From Bacteroidota bacterium (GTDB lineage Bacteria; Bacteroidota; Bacteroidia; Bacteroidales; Rikenellaceae), in assembly GCA_023413645.1 (NCBI GenBank), contig JAEZPN010000101.1, forward strand, positions 1 to 10,539: a stretch of 10,539 nucleotides of DNA, read 5' to 3'. Under the pieces are notes generated by a model. The model saw only the letters and a program-made list of their open reading frames with translations. It did no database searches and was not told where the DNA came from. The translations under genes were made by a program, and so were the position numbers. Shown here in pieces: positions 1 through 6,502 of the stretch. Numbering within the stretch: the stretch's first letter is position 1; the number at the start of each line of letters is the position of its first letter.

Positions 1-593
1 TTGTAGCGCTCCGAGAGTATGCGGTGGAGGAAGTGCTTCGTAGATGTCTTGCCGAAGCTGCCCGTGATGCCGATGATCGTGAGGTGGGGCATAGAGCGGA
101 GTATGCGCTTAGCGTCGTTGTAGTACCAGCGCGTTATTGCCGCCTCCATGGGCTTGTTCATGAGGTTGGCAAGGATTGTCCAGTAGTCCACCGCCATAAG
201 CATCATCGCAAGTAGCGTGTAGCGTGGTGCGTAGATGTGCACGAGGGCCACGATTGCAAATGTCACGATGTAGCGTGTCGCCATAAGACGCTTTACGCGC
301 ATGGTGTATGCGATGGGTATCTTATAGCGTATCGAGAACTCGGCAATGGCGATGATGAGCATCCACAACCCGAGGCCGAGCATCATGCCCCAATGGGGTA
401 CAAACGTTAGTGCCACACCACCGAGTAGCGCGACCATATTGGCACGCGAGAACCACTCGCCCGTAGAGCGTAGCCAGCGGTTGTAGCGCTCCACGCGGTA
501 TGAGTTCTGCTGGAACATCTGCACCGAGTAGCGCATGGTGGCGAAGAGGAAAACGAGCCAAACGACTGAGAATATGTGTGTTGCAACCATCAT
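1..593 (-). CDS. MurF-like Mur ligase with N-terminal membrane domain (3' part missing)
   Basis: I translated 197 residues from the minus strand; the gene runs off the window at base 1. The first ~140 residues are hydrophobic, with likely membrane segments near residues 3-19, 53-85, 103-118 and 124-138. A basic stretch follows (NDAKRILRSM), then an ATP-binding P-loop, GITGSFGKTSTK (residues 175-186). This matches the GxTGSxGKTTTK motif of Mur ligases, which join amino acids to peptidoglycan precursors using ATP. The layout of a membrane region before a MurF-type ligase core is known in Bacteroidetes and Clostridia, usually annotated as MurF or 'Mur ligase family'. Whether it acts on UDP-MurNAc-tripeptide or another substrate cannot be told, because the central and C-terminal domains are outside the window. 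The start is the ATG at 593 (a second ATG follows at 590), 3 nt after the hydrolase stop, so the two are surely co-transcribed. Confidence 0.8.
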   Translation of the reverse strand, partial: MMVATHIFSVVWLVFLFATMRYSVQMFQQNSYRVERYNRWLRSTGEWFSRANMVALLGGVALTFVPHWGMMLGLGLWMLIIAIAEFSIRYKIPIAYTMRVKRLMATRYIVTFAIVALVHIYAPRYTLLAMMLMAVDYWTILANLMNKPMEAAITRWYYNDAKRILRSMPHLTIIGITGSFGKTSTKHFLHRILSERY

Positions 594-596
594 AGC

Positions 597-1361
597 TTAC
601 TCGATGTTAAGAAACGACTTTAGCGATGCTTCCCATAGTGCTGGCTGCTCCAACATTGCGAAGTGTCCCGCACCTTGTGCCACGACCAACCCCGCATTGG
701 GCATCAAGCGCTCCATCTTGTGGGCATCCGAGATTGGTGTTGCGGTGTCCTTATCGCCCCAGAAGAGCAATACGGGCGCCGAGACCTTAGGCATCATTTT
801 GCAGAGGTCCTCATTCACGCACTTCGAGAGTATGGCACGCATCATGGGCGTTGCGCGGTTGTAGTCCGACGAACCACCCTTCGAGCGGCGCTGCTCTATT
901 ATCATAGCCGCTTTCTGCTTGCCGATGAGAAGTGGTAGGGTAGCCTTCATGAGCTTGAAGGTATAGACCTTGCGGTAGTAGTTTAGTGAGCGCTTTGGCT
1001 TCACACCCGCAGCATCTGTTAGCACCACACGTGCCACCTCGTTGCGCGAGGCGTAGAGTATAGACACGCGACCACCGAATGAGTGACCGCAAAGAGTTGG
1101 GCGTACTACACCGAGCGATGTGAGCAGCGCCTCGATAGAGCGTGTATACTCCTCCACGCCCCACACCTCGCGGGGCTCGTTGCTTGCGCCGAAGCCTGCA
1201 AAATCTACGGCTACGACCTTGTAGTTGCCTTTGAGAATGTTTGCGGTGGCATTCCATATGGTATGGTCACAGCCCCAGCCGTGTAGTAGTACGACTGTAT
1301 CGCCCTCACCCTCAATGGTATAGGCTAACTCGATGTTGTTGTATGTAAATCGCGCATCCAT
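597..1361 (-). CDS. alpha/beta-fold hydrolase
   Basis: A 254-residue protein with the full alpha/beta hydrolase signature. It has an oxyanion-hole HGWG (residues 28-31), a nucleophile elbow GHSFGG with Ser94, an acid in WGDKD (Asp205 is the likely one) and a catalytic His233 in GAGHF. The cap region lies around residues 125-190. It has no signal peptide, so it is probably cytoplasmic. The substrate is unknown; esterase, lipase-like or C-C bond hydrolase are all possible. The ATG at 1361 is preferred over an upstream in-frame ATG at 1457. The extra 32 residues would be AT-rich, non-homologous-looking sequence, and MDARFTYNNIELAY fits the usual family N-terminus. A TAnnTTTG element ends only 6 nt before this ATG. 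Its stop is 3 nt from the MurF-like ligase start, so a shared role in envelope metabolism is possible, but this is inference from context. Confidence 0.88.
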   Translation of the reverse strand: MDARFTYNNIELAYTIEGEGDTVVLLHGWGCDHTIWNATANILKGNYKVVAVDFAGFGASNEPREVWGVEEYTRSIEALLTSLGVVRPTLCGHSFGGRVSILYASRNEVARVVLTDAAGVKPKRSLNYYRKVYTFKLMKATLPLLIGKQKAAMIIEQRRSKGGSSDYNRATPMMRAILSKCVNEDLCKMMPKVSAPVLLFWGDKDTATPISDAHKMERLMPNAGLVVAQGAGHFAMLEQPALWEASLKSFLNIE

Positions 1362-1367
1362 AACGCA

Positions 1368-1375
1368 CAAAGGTA
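1368..1375 (-). promoter_or_regulatory. -7 promoter element (TACCTTTG) for the hydrolase / Mur ligase operon
   Basis: Minus-strand TACCTTTG matches the Bacteroidetes -7 consensus TAnnTTTG. I see no clear -33 TTG box at the usual 19-21 bp. Only 6 nt separate it from the hydrolase ATG, so the transcript would have almost no leader. Confidence 0.55.
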
Positions 1376-1454
1376 GTAAAAAATAATGAGTAAATAGTAT
1401 TTCGTAAATAGTAATTTTGATTTTTTTTAGGCAGATTACGATATGCGTCCCAGC

Positions 1455-1486
1455 CATTACTAATTACTCGTTACTCAGTGCTAATT
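1455..1486. repeat. AT-rich degenerate tandem repeat (ATTACTAATT type)
   Basis: The stretch contains CATTACTAATTACT followed by CGTTACT and a degenerate TGCTAATT. The same CATTACTAATT word occurs twice at 10117-10144. It lies between the terminator of the lumazine-synthase-like gene and the hydrolase promoter. Its function is unknown. Confidence 0.5.
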
Positions 1487-1518
1487 AAAAAAGGCCCCTG
1501 CGGTTTTCGCAGGGACCT
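1487..1518 (-). terminator. Rho-independent terminator downstream of the RibH-like gene
   Basis: CCCTGCG (1496-1502) pairs perfectly with CGCAGGG (1508-1514) around a 5-nt loop. GG/CC extends the stem beyond one C-A mismatch. On the minus strand the stem is followed by a run of six T (the A run at 1487-1492). It ends the TPR / RibH-like transcript 27 nt after the stop. Confidence 0.85.
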
Positions 1519-1544
1519 CTATTAAGGCTGTTACCTTGTCGCTA

Positions 1545-1955
1545 TTAGCTGAAGTTGTGTCGTGTCTTGTGCACCTCGGCAGTGCTCTCCATTTCGTTCT
1601 GGAGAGTAATCATATCTACGATATGCTCGGCGCACTCAGCACCTCCAATCTCCACAACCATATTCCACTGCACCTGTAGTCCTACGATGCCGTTCATGAG
1701 CGCCAAGTTGCCCAAAACGCGGTTGCTTGGAGCAAAGAGAATGACACCATCAACGTCGGTGTATTGCGCGAATAGCGATGTACCAATGAGAAAGTCGTGC
1801 ACTGTAGGTACATCCCTGAGTACGATATTGTGGGTTTGGCATCCAAGTCGTGTAAGTTCCTCGATGAGTGTTGGGAGATTCGAGTTGTTGAACTCGCCAA
1901 ACTCACGAGCGATGACGATGCCAAACTTCATGTTATTTGCTGGTAGACTATTCAT
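1545..1955 (-). CDS. degenerate lumazine synthase (RibH-like) homologue, active-site motif absent
   Basis: 136 residues. The N-terminal half reads like 6,7-dimethyl-8-ribityllumazine synthase. MKFGIVIARE (residues 9-18) matches the first strand, NIVLRDVP matches the strand ending in VPGAFE/VPGSFE, and YTDVDGVILFAP matches the YDAIIxLGxV strand. The residues that make RibH work are gone. PG(A/S)FE is replaced by PTVHDF, and the (I/V)(R/K)GxTxHxxYV segment with the catalytic His is replaced by SNRVLGNLALMNG. The C-terminus lacks the usual GxKxGNKG loop and is shorter than the 150-160 residues typical of RibH. It starts 23 nt after the TPR gene stop, the place where, from memory, Bacteroides has ribH. 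Catalysis as a lumazine synthase is unlikely; a structural, regulatory or new role is open. ATG at 1955 is used; an internal ATG at 1931 is an alternative. Confidence 0.7.
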   Translation of the reverse strand: MNSLPANNMKFGIVIAREFGEFNNSNLPTLIEELTRLGCQTHNIVLRDVPTVHDFLIGTSLFAQYTDVDGVILFAPSNRVLGNLALMNGIVGLQVQWNMVVEIGGAECAEHIVDMITLQNEMESTAEVHKTRHNFS

Positions 1956-1978
1956 TGGTTTAGATTTTCTTCAGGGTG

Positions 1979-2665
1979 TTACTCCTTGATATACTTAGCG
2001 AAATCGACCTTTGTGTTGTCGTACTTCTCTGAAGCCTTCTTGTAGATAGCCTGAGCCTTAGCCTCGTCGCCCATAGCCTCGTATACCAAGCCGAGCTTGA
2101 GAGCGTTGTCAGTGTAGATGTCAGCGTTCTTGCTTGCAGCGAGAGCCTCCTCGAACTTAGCAGCAGCAGTCTGGTAGTCACCCTCCTCAACTGCGATGTC
2201 GCCAGCGAGTGTGATAGCCATAGCGTTGATGTGTACGCCGAGGTCGCCCTCAACCTTCTGCAACTTTGCGAGTGCAGCCTTAGCGTTAGCCAAGTCACCA
2301 GCGTAGAGGTAGTTTGAAGCTGCCAAGAAGTAGCACATGTTACCTGAAGCAGTCTCGGGGTAGTCGTTAGCGATAGCCAAGTATGACTCAGCAGCAGTTA
2401 CATAGTCGAAGTTGAAGGCCTCGGTAGACTGTCTTGCCTCGTTGTGCTCGAATACGAGCTCTGTCATGCCGTTGCTTGCGCTTGTTGCCTCAGCGTTGTT
2501 CTTTGTGTTCTTGCGGTTGATGAAGAAGAAGATACCAACAGCAATAACTGTTACAGCTACAAGACCCCACATGATCTTGCTACCAAACTTGTCGAAGAAC
2601 GACTCAATCTTACCCTTGCTCTCGATCAAAATGTCGGTCTCGGGGTTCTGTACTTTCTTTGTCAT
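1979..2665 (-). CDS. membrane-anchored tetratricopeptide repeat protein
   Basis: 228 residues. A short charged N-terminus is followed by one membrane helix (residues ~31-49, IMWGLVAVTVIAVGIFFFI) and a soluble alpha-helical domain, probably on the periplasmic side. TPR-like helix pairs are visible at ~88-140 (AAESYLAIANDYPETA, AAKAALAKLQKV-like) and ~150-218 (GDYQTAAAKFEEALA, GDEAKAQAIYKKASEKY). The layout resembles YfgM/TPR-21-type single-pass TPR proteins that bind other envelope proteins; the specific partner is unknown. It is the first gene of the minus-strand pair with the RibH-like gene and diverges from recF. The ATG at 2665 has no Shine-Dalgarno sequence, only the usual A/T-rich leader. 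Confidence 0.85.
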   Translation of the reverse strand: MTKKVQNPETDILIESKGKIESFFDKFGSKIMWGLVAVTVIAVGIFFFINRKNTKNNAEATSASNGMTELVFEHNEARQSTEAFNFDYVTAAESYLAIANDYPETASGNMCYFLAASNYLYAGDLANAKAALAKLQKVEGDLGVHINAMAITLAGDIAVEEGDYQTAAAKFEEALAASKNADIYTDNALKLGLVYEAMGDEAKAQAIYKKASEKYDNTKVDFAKYIKE

Positions 2666-2712
2666 AAGTAGTTTTTATTTTTTAATAATTTATAATTTCC
2701 GAATTCAACCTA

Positions 2713-2720
2713 CAAAAGTA
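2713..2720 (-). promoter_or_regulatory. -7 promoter element (TACTTTTG) for the TPR gene
   Basis: Minus-strand TACTTTTG fits TAnnTTTG and lies 47 nt upstream of the TPR ATG. No convincing -33 TTG box is visible. Confidence 0.6.
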
Positions 2721-2774
2721 CACAAAAAGTTTTAATTTCATAGCTTCACGCCTAAAAAATCGAATAATTTTTCA

Positions 2775-2782
2775 TATCTTTG
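2775..2782 (+). promoter_or_regulatory. -7 promoter element (TATCTTTG) for recF
   Basis: Plus-strand TATCTTTG fits TAnnTTTG, 19 nt before the recF ATG. It diverges from the TPR promoter about 55 bp away, so the two operons share a short A/T-rich control region. Confidence 0.65.
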
Positions 2783-2801
2783 TAGCAAAAGAACGTTGCG
2801 T

Positions 2802-3890
2802 ATGAGACTCGACAGACTATCCATCATAAATTTCAAGAATATAGAGAGCGAAGATGTCGCACTCTCGGCGGGTATAAACTGCTTTGTTGGCGACAATGGT
2901 GCGGGTAAGACAAACATCCTCGATGCTGTGCACTACCTCTCCTTTGCAAAGTCCATGCACACGCTCACCGATGCGCAGTGCCTACGCCATGGCGAGGAGG
3001 GCTTCATTGTCGATGGACGCTTCACGCGCGATGACGACCGCCCCGAGCAGGTTGTATGCTCATACACACGCCGCGGAGGTAAGGCTCTCAAGCGCAACGG
3101 CAAGGAGTATGAGCGCCTCTCGGAGCATGTGGGTAGTGTGCCCATCGTGGTCGTTTCGCCTGGCGACACCGCCCTCATCAGCGACTCTGCCGAGGAGCGC
3201 CGCAAGTATTTCAACCGCTTCATCTCGCAGATAGACCGCACCTATCTCGCTGCCCTTATGCGCTATAATGCTGCGCTCCAGGAGCGTAACAAGCTGCTCA
3301 AGACCTCGCCCACAGAGGATATACTCCTCATCTACGATGCGATGCTAAGTGCCTCGGCAGATGTCATTTATGCTAAGCGTACTGAGGTTATCGCCGAGAT
3401 GAAACCCCTCATCGCGGAGTTCTATGCCGCACTCTCGGAGCAGAGGGAGGAGACGGGTATTGAGTACCGCTCCGAGTTGCAGACAGCACCGCTTGCCGAC
3501 CTGCTTCTCGCCTCGCGCCAGAAGGATTTTATTAACGAGCATACCACCTCGGGAGTGCACCGCGACGATGTACACTTCACAATCGGTGAGCACCCTTTGC
3601 GTAAGTTCGGCTCGCAGGGTCAACAAAAGACCTTCCTCGTAGCTCTTAAGTTGTCGGAGTACACCCTGTTGGCACAACATGTGGGAGCTAAGCCCATACT
3701 CTTGTTGGATGACCTCTTCGACAAACTCGATATGCGTCGTGTGGCGCAGTTGTTGAAGCTCACGGGTGGCGACAGCTTCGGCCAGATACTCATCACCGAC
3801 TGCAATAAGCACCGCCTACAGCATACACTTAGCGAGGCGGGTGTGGAGTATAAGCTTATAAATATTATTAATGGTAAGGTGCAGCTATGA
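2802..3890 (+). CDS. recF: DNA replication and repair protein RecF
   Basis: 362 residues, normal RecF length. RecF is an SMC-like ATPase that, with RecO and RecR, loads RecA onto gapped DNA. The N-terminus MRLDRLSIINFKN is typical. Walker A is GDNGAGKTN (residues 30-38). The ABC signature helix lies in RKFGSQGQQKT (267-277). Walker B is ILLLDDLFDKLD (299-310), with a following D-loop. ATG at 2802 is chosen; a TTG two codons upstream is open but would give a duplicated MR start and is closer to the promoter. Its TGA overlaps the next gene's ATG (ATGA at 3887-3890), so recF and the DUF721 gene are translationally coupled. The recF / DUF721 order is common in Bacteroidetes. Confidence 0.97.
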   Translation: MRLDRLSIINFKNIESEDVALSAGINCFVGDNGAGKTNILDAVHYLSFAKSMHTLTDAQCLRHGEEGFIVDGRFTRDDDRPEQVVCSYTRRGGKALKRNGKEYERLSEHVGSVPIVVVSPGDTALISDSAEERRKYFNRFISQIDRTYLAALMRYNAALQERNKLLKTSPTEDILLIYDAMLSASADVIYAKRTEVIAEMKPLIAEFYAALSEQREETGIEYRSELQTAPLADLLLASRQKDFINEHTTSGVHRDDVHFTIGEHPLRKFGSQGQQKTFLVALKLSEYTLLAQHVGAKPILLLDDLFDKLDMRRVAQLLKLTGGDSFGQILITDCNKHRLQHTLSEAGVEYKLINIINGKVQL

Positions 3891-4177
3891 GACGTACACA
3901 GACACGCGCAATAGGCGAGATATTGGAGGAGTTCTTCAAGCGCCCCTATGTTGCCCGCAAGGTTGCCGAGGGTAAGCTCCCCGAGTTCTGGAGGGAGATA
4001 GTGGGTGAGCATGTTGCGATGCTCACAAACGAGGTGCGCCTCGAGCATGGTATCTTGCACGTCAGCGTGAGCTCAAGTGTTGTGCGCAACGACCTCTTCT
4101 ACAAGCGCGACCAGCTTATGCAGCTTATCAATCAGCGTGCCGGCATGCAGCTTGTCAATGCTGTCGTCATTCGCTAA
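3887..4177 (+). CDS. DUF721 / DciA-like protein
   Basis: 96 residues, rich in Arg/Lys at the start (MRRTQTRAIGEILEEFFK). It contains the pattern of DUF721: a short helix, a W-R-x-I-V-G core (WREIVGEHVAM, residues ~37-47), then the L.HGILHVSVSSSVVRNDLFYKRDQLMQLIN segment that forms the KH-like half. DciA, the best-known DUF721 member, loads replicative helicase DnaB; the Bacteroidetes short forms are related but not proven to do so. Placement next to recF supports a DNA metabolism role. It starts inside the recF stop (ATGA overlap). Confidence 0.85.
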   Translation: MRRTQTRAIGEILEEFFKRPYVARKVAEGKLPEFWREIVGEHVAMLTNEVRLEHGILHVSVSSSVVRNDLFYKRDQLMQLINQRAGMQLVNAVVIR

Positions 4178-4205
4178 TCTAAATTCTACATATCGCTTCG
4201 TATAG

Positions 4206-4228
4206 CGTGTGCCATGTTTTGGCGCACG
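4206..4228 (+). other. stem-loop in the DUF721 3' flank
   Basis: CGTGTGCC (4206-4213) pairs with GGCGCACG (4221-4228) over 8 bp, including one G-U pair, with a 7-nt loop ATGTTTT. There is no T run after it, so it is a weak terminator candidate at best. It could equally stabilise the 3' end of the recF operon mRNA. Confidence 0.4.
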
Positions 4229-4235
4229 TTGCACC

Positions 4236-4243
4236 GATATTTG
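4236..4243 (+). promoter_or_regulatory. weak -7-like element (GATATTTG)
   Basis: GATATTTG matches TAnnTTTG at five of six fixed positions, 30 nt before the next ATG. The upstream TTTTG is only 14 bp away, too close for a -33 box, so this assignment is tentative. Confidence 0.3.
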
Positions 4244-4273
4244 CACTGTCAAACCAATTAAAACATTCAGTTT

Positions 4274-4684
4274 ATGAGTACAGAGAGTGCAAAACCTACA
4301 CTTATCGTTACTGGCGACTACCGACTCTATGTCGCCGATGCTATCGGCGTAGCCGAAGTTCATATTCCAGCCATTGCTAAGGCTCTTTACCTTATGATTT
4401 TGCGCCACAGGGATGGTGTGTGCTTTGACGAAAGTTTCAAGGCGCGCAAGGCGCTTATCGACGCCTACTACGACATCACTCACTCTCCATTGGACGAAGG
4501 TGAACTATGTAGGGTGCTGAGCCTTACGGAACCTCCGATGGGCGATATTGTGGATGCGAGTGAGGTTATCCGCCAGGCTTTTATTGCGGCAGTAGGCGAG
4601 GAGCGTGCCACACCCTTTGCCGTGGACTACTCCAACCCCAATGCTGTGCGAGTTACGCTCCCCAGCGACAGAGTAGTGTGGTAG
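4274..4684 (+). CDS. hypothetical protein, unrecognised, 136 aa
   Basis: I do not recognise this family. The protein is soluble-looking, with no signal peptide or membrane segment. It opens with a short beta-rich part (TLIVTGDYRLYVADA). The segment VAEVHIPAIAKALYLMILRHRDGVCFDE (~27-54) looks like 'core helix then wing', and a helical middle follows (KARKALIDAYYDITHSPLDEGELCRVLSLT). It ends with a basic/aromatic RVTLPSDRVVW. The AIAKALYLMILRHRDGVCF pattern recalls winged-helix-like proteins described as 'how much dose of helix per domain' only loosely, so a DNA-binding role is a guess. Codon use and GC match the neighbours, and the terminator after it supports a real gene. It follows the recF operon by 96 nt with a possible weak promoter of its own. 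Confidence 0.75.
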   Translation: MSTESAKPTLIVTGDYRLYVADAIGVAEVHIPAIAKALYLMILRHRDGVCFDESFKARKALIDAYYDITHSPLDEGELCRVLSLTEPPMGDIVDASEVIRQAFIAAVGEERATPFAVDYSNPNAVRVTLPSDRVVW

Positions 4685-4701
4685 TCTTAATGTAGATGCA
4701 A

Positions 4702-4726
4702 AAGGGAAGGCATGAGGCCTTCCCTT
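4702..4726. terminator. bidirectional terminator between convergent genes
   Basis: A perfect 10-bp stem AAGGGAAGGC (4702-4711) / GCCTTCCCTT (4717-4726) with loop ATGAG lies between convergent genes ending at 4684 and 4749. A short A run precedes it. A loose T-rich tract (GATTTATT) follows on the plus strand, so it can serve both directions. Confidence 0.8.
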
Positions 4727-4748
4727 GATTTATTCGTCCTTATCTACA

Positions 4749-5744
4749 CTATTTATGAAGTGTGTAGATGAGATCCTCCATTTCGTGCATGAGCTTACGC
4801 TGGTTGTCCTCGGGTGCGTAGAGCGCAAAGAGGATAACCGTAGCTGTTGAGGTCTCGGGGTTGAAGATGGTGTATGCGGTGAATGAGCCGCCCATATAGT
4901 CGGTGCTCACCTCCCAGCAGCCGCGCAACTCCAAGAGTTTGTAGCCATTCACCTCCACGATGTTTGCCACGATGTCGCGGTATGTGTTAACCTGCATGCG
5001 TGAGCCGCTCACATCCTTGCTCGATATGGTGTTGAACTTTGCGTTTATGGCGTTCACGATGTCGGCACTCGCACTCTGAATACCCGCCTCGGCGTTATAC
5101 TCGGTGTTGAACGCAAAGATATACTGCGCCTTATTTTTGTAGTCGCGGATATACCATGTGAGGCTCTCGTCTCGGGGATTTGCCTTCGAGAAGTTCGCGG
5201 GGATGAGCATGCTGTAACCCGTAGCCTCGCTAAAGTCTGCCATGAGCTGCTTTGCGGGCTTACGCTTTGCACCCTTGAGGTACTCTTCGCGCTCGCTCGC
5301 CAACATCACCTCACGAAGTTCCTCGGCATTTTCCCAGATGAACTGTGCCGCCTGCTCGGGTGTCGATGCCTTGATGGAGAGACTCAACTGTGGCACTGCA
5401 TATACGTTCTCGCGTATCGAGTATGAGGGTGCCTCGGTTGAGGGTATGATATTGATATTTAGGAGTATGCCATACTTCTTGTCGAACTCCGTAGCCTCGC
5501 TTGAGGGTGTCTGCTTGGCGATGTCGAAGTAGCCCTGTGGGCGCACAAGACCGGGTATATCCTCCTCCAAGAGGTAGCATACGGCATCTGCCACATCGCC
5601 CTCGCATACGTCGTTTTCGCAGAGCACCACGACCTGGTAGTCATAGCCAGCGGTTGTCTTAGCCTCGGGACCCTCCTCCACGCGGCAACCAAAAACGAGG
5701 AGTAGTGAGCAAATAGCCAATAGAAAAGTTGATGTGTGTCTCAT
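4749..5744 (-). CDS. DUF4837-family lipoprotein
   Basis: 331 residues. The N-terminus MRHTSTFLLAICSLLLVFGC is a lipoprotein signal with Cys20 as the lipidated residue, so the protein sits in the envelope. The mature part, beginning with short acidic residues, then YDYQVVVLCENDVCEGDVADAVCYLLEEDIPGLVRPQGYFDIAK, fits the DUF4837 pattern seen across Bacteroidetes. The middle has the 'NI...YSIRENVYAVPQLSLSIKA' strand and a later amphipathic 'F.W.....LR..M' segment. The end is GSFTAYTIFNPET...FALYAP...MHEMEDLIYTLHK. No biochemical role is established for the family. The ATG at 5744 is preferred to a TTG at 5753. It is monocistronic, with its own promoter and a shared terminator. Confidence 0.8.
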   Translation of the reverse strand: MRHTSTFLLAICSLLLVFGCRVEEGPEAKTTAGYDYQVVVLCENDVCEGDVADAVCYLLEEDIPGLVRPQGYFDIAKQTPSSEATEFDKKYGILLNINIIPSTEAPSYSIRENVYAVPQLSLSIKASTPEQAAQFIWENAEELREVMLASEREEYLKGAKRKPAKQLMADFSEATGYSMLIPANFSKANPRDESLTWYIRDYKNKAQYIFAFNTEYNAEAGIQSASADIVNAINAKFNTISSKDVSGSRMQVNTYRDIVANIVEVNGYKLLELRGCWEVSTDYMGGSFTAYTIFNPETSTATVILFALYAPEDNQRKLMHEMEDLIYTLHK

Positions 5745-5807
5745 AATACGCAATCTTTACACAATTCATGCCGCCGAGATATGCGACATATATAAATATT
5801 ATACCTA

Positions 5808-5815
5808 CAAAGATA
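5808..5815 (-). promoter_or_regulatory. -7 promoter element (TATCTTTG) for the DUF4837 gene
   Basis: Minus-strand TATCTTTG fits TAnnTTTG exactly. It gives a leader of roughly 60 nt before the ATG at 5744. Confidence 0.65.
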
Positions 5816-5847
5816 ACTATAATTTTCTATTTACGAAAAAAAAGTCT

Positions 5848-5855
5848 TATTTTTG
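5848..5855 (+). promoter_or_regulatory. -7 promoter element (TATTTTTG) for the deacetylase-ubiX operon
   Basis: Plus-strand TATTTTTG fits TAnnTTTG, 36 nt before the ATG at 5892. It is back-to-back with the DUF4837 promoter about 35 bp away. Confidence 0.6.
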
Positions 5856-5891
5856 CATCTCGAAAACTATAGAGAGTAACGTTATAAGGCT

Positions 5892-6500
5892 ATGCGCGTA
5901 AACCCAGGCAAAATACTACGGTGGCTATACCCCGATGTAGTGTGGGAGGTCGATGACCCCGATGGCATCTACCTCACCTTCGACGATGGCCCCACGCCTG
6001 GCGTCACGGAGTGGATACTCCAAACCCTCGACCGCTACGATGCCAAGGCCACCTTCTTCGTGCTGGGCAAGAACGTGGAGCTATACCCCGACCTCTACCA
6101 GATGATTCTCGACCGTGGACATAAGGTCGGCAACCACACCTACTCCCACCAGAAGGGACTAACCATGTCCACAGAGCGCTACCTCGAGGATATAGACCTC
6201 GCAGCCGACATGGTGCATACGGAGCTCTTCCGCCCTCCCTATGCGCGCATCACACGCCCACAGGTGCGTGCCGTTGCCAAGCGATTCCGCATAGTGATGT
6301 GGAGCGTGCTCTCGCGCGACTACAACCGCAACCTCTCGCCCAAGAAGTGCTTGCGTGGCACGATACGCGGCCTCAAGGGTGGCGATATCATATCGTTGCA
6401 CGACAGCGCAAAGAGCTTTCGTAATACCAGCTATGTGCTCCCCGCAATCCTTCGCTATGCCCGCGAGAAGGGTCTCGAATGTAAAATCTTAGAGCTTTAA
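5892..6500 (+). CDS. polysaccharide deacetylase family protein (CE4, NodB domain)
   Basis: 202 residues made up almost wholly of a NodB domain. The family removes acetyl groups from N-acetylated sugars (chitooligosaccharide, peptidoglycan) using a metal ion. All five motifs can be seen. They are TFDDGPTPG (residues 29-37, catalytic base and metal Asp at 31/32), HTYSH (82-86, two metal His), RPPYAR (114-119, the usual RPPYG with Ala for Gly), the SRDYN region with Asp143, and SLHDS (168-172, His170 as acid). It has no signal peptide or membrane helix, so it is either cytoplasmic or exported by an unusual route, which makes peptidoglycan a less obvious substrate. UbiX begins 2 nt after its stop, so the two are co-transcribed, although no shared pathway is evident. 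Confidence 0.9.
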   Translation: MRVNPGKILRWLYPDVVWEVDDPDGIYLTFDDGPTPGVTEWILQTLDRYDAKATFFVLGKNVELYPDLYQMILDRGHKVGNHTYSHQKGLTMSTERYLEDIDLAADMVHTELFRPPYARITRPQVRAVAKRFRIVMWSVLSRDYNRNLSPKKCLRGTIRGLKGGDIISLHDSAKSFRNTSYVLPAILRYAREKGLECKILEL

Positions 6501-6502
6501 CC

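Noticed and set aside
811..1257. 148-aa minus-strand frame inside the hydrolase
   Set aside because: It is a shifted frame of the hydrolase gene, whose catalytic residues are all in the other frame.
1362..1457. Longer N-terminus for the alpha/beta hydrolase
   Set aside because: The extra 32 residues are translated from AT-rich promoter sequence containing the TACCTTTG element; the family normally starts near MDARFTYNN.
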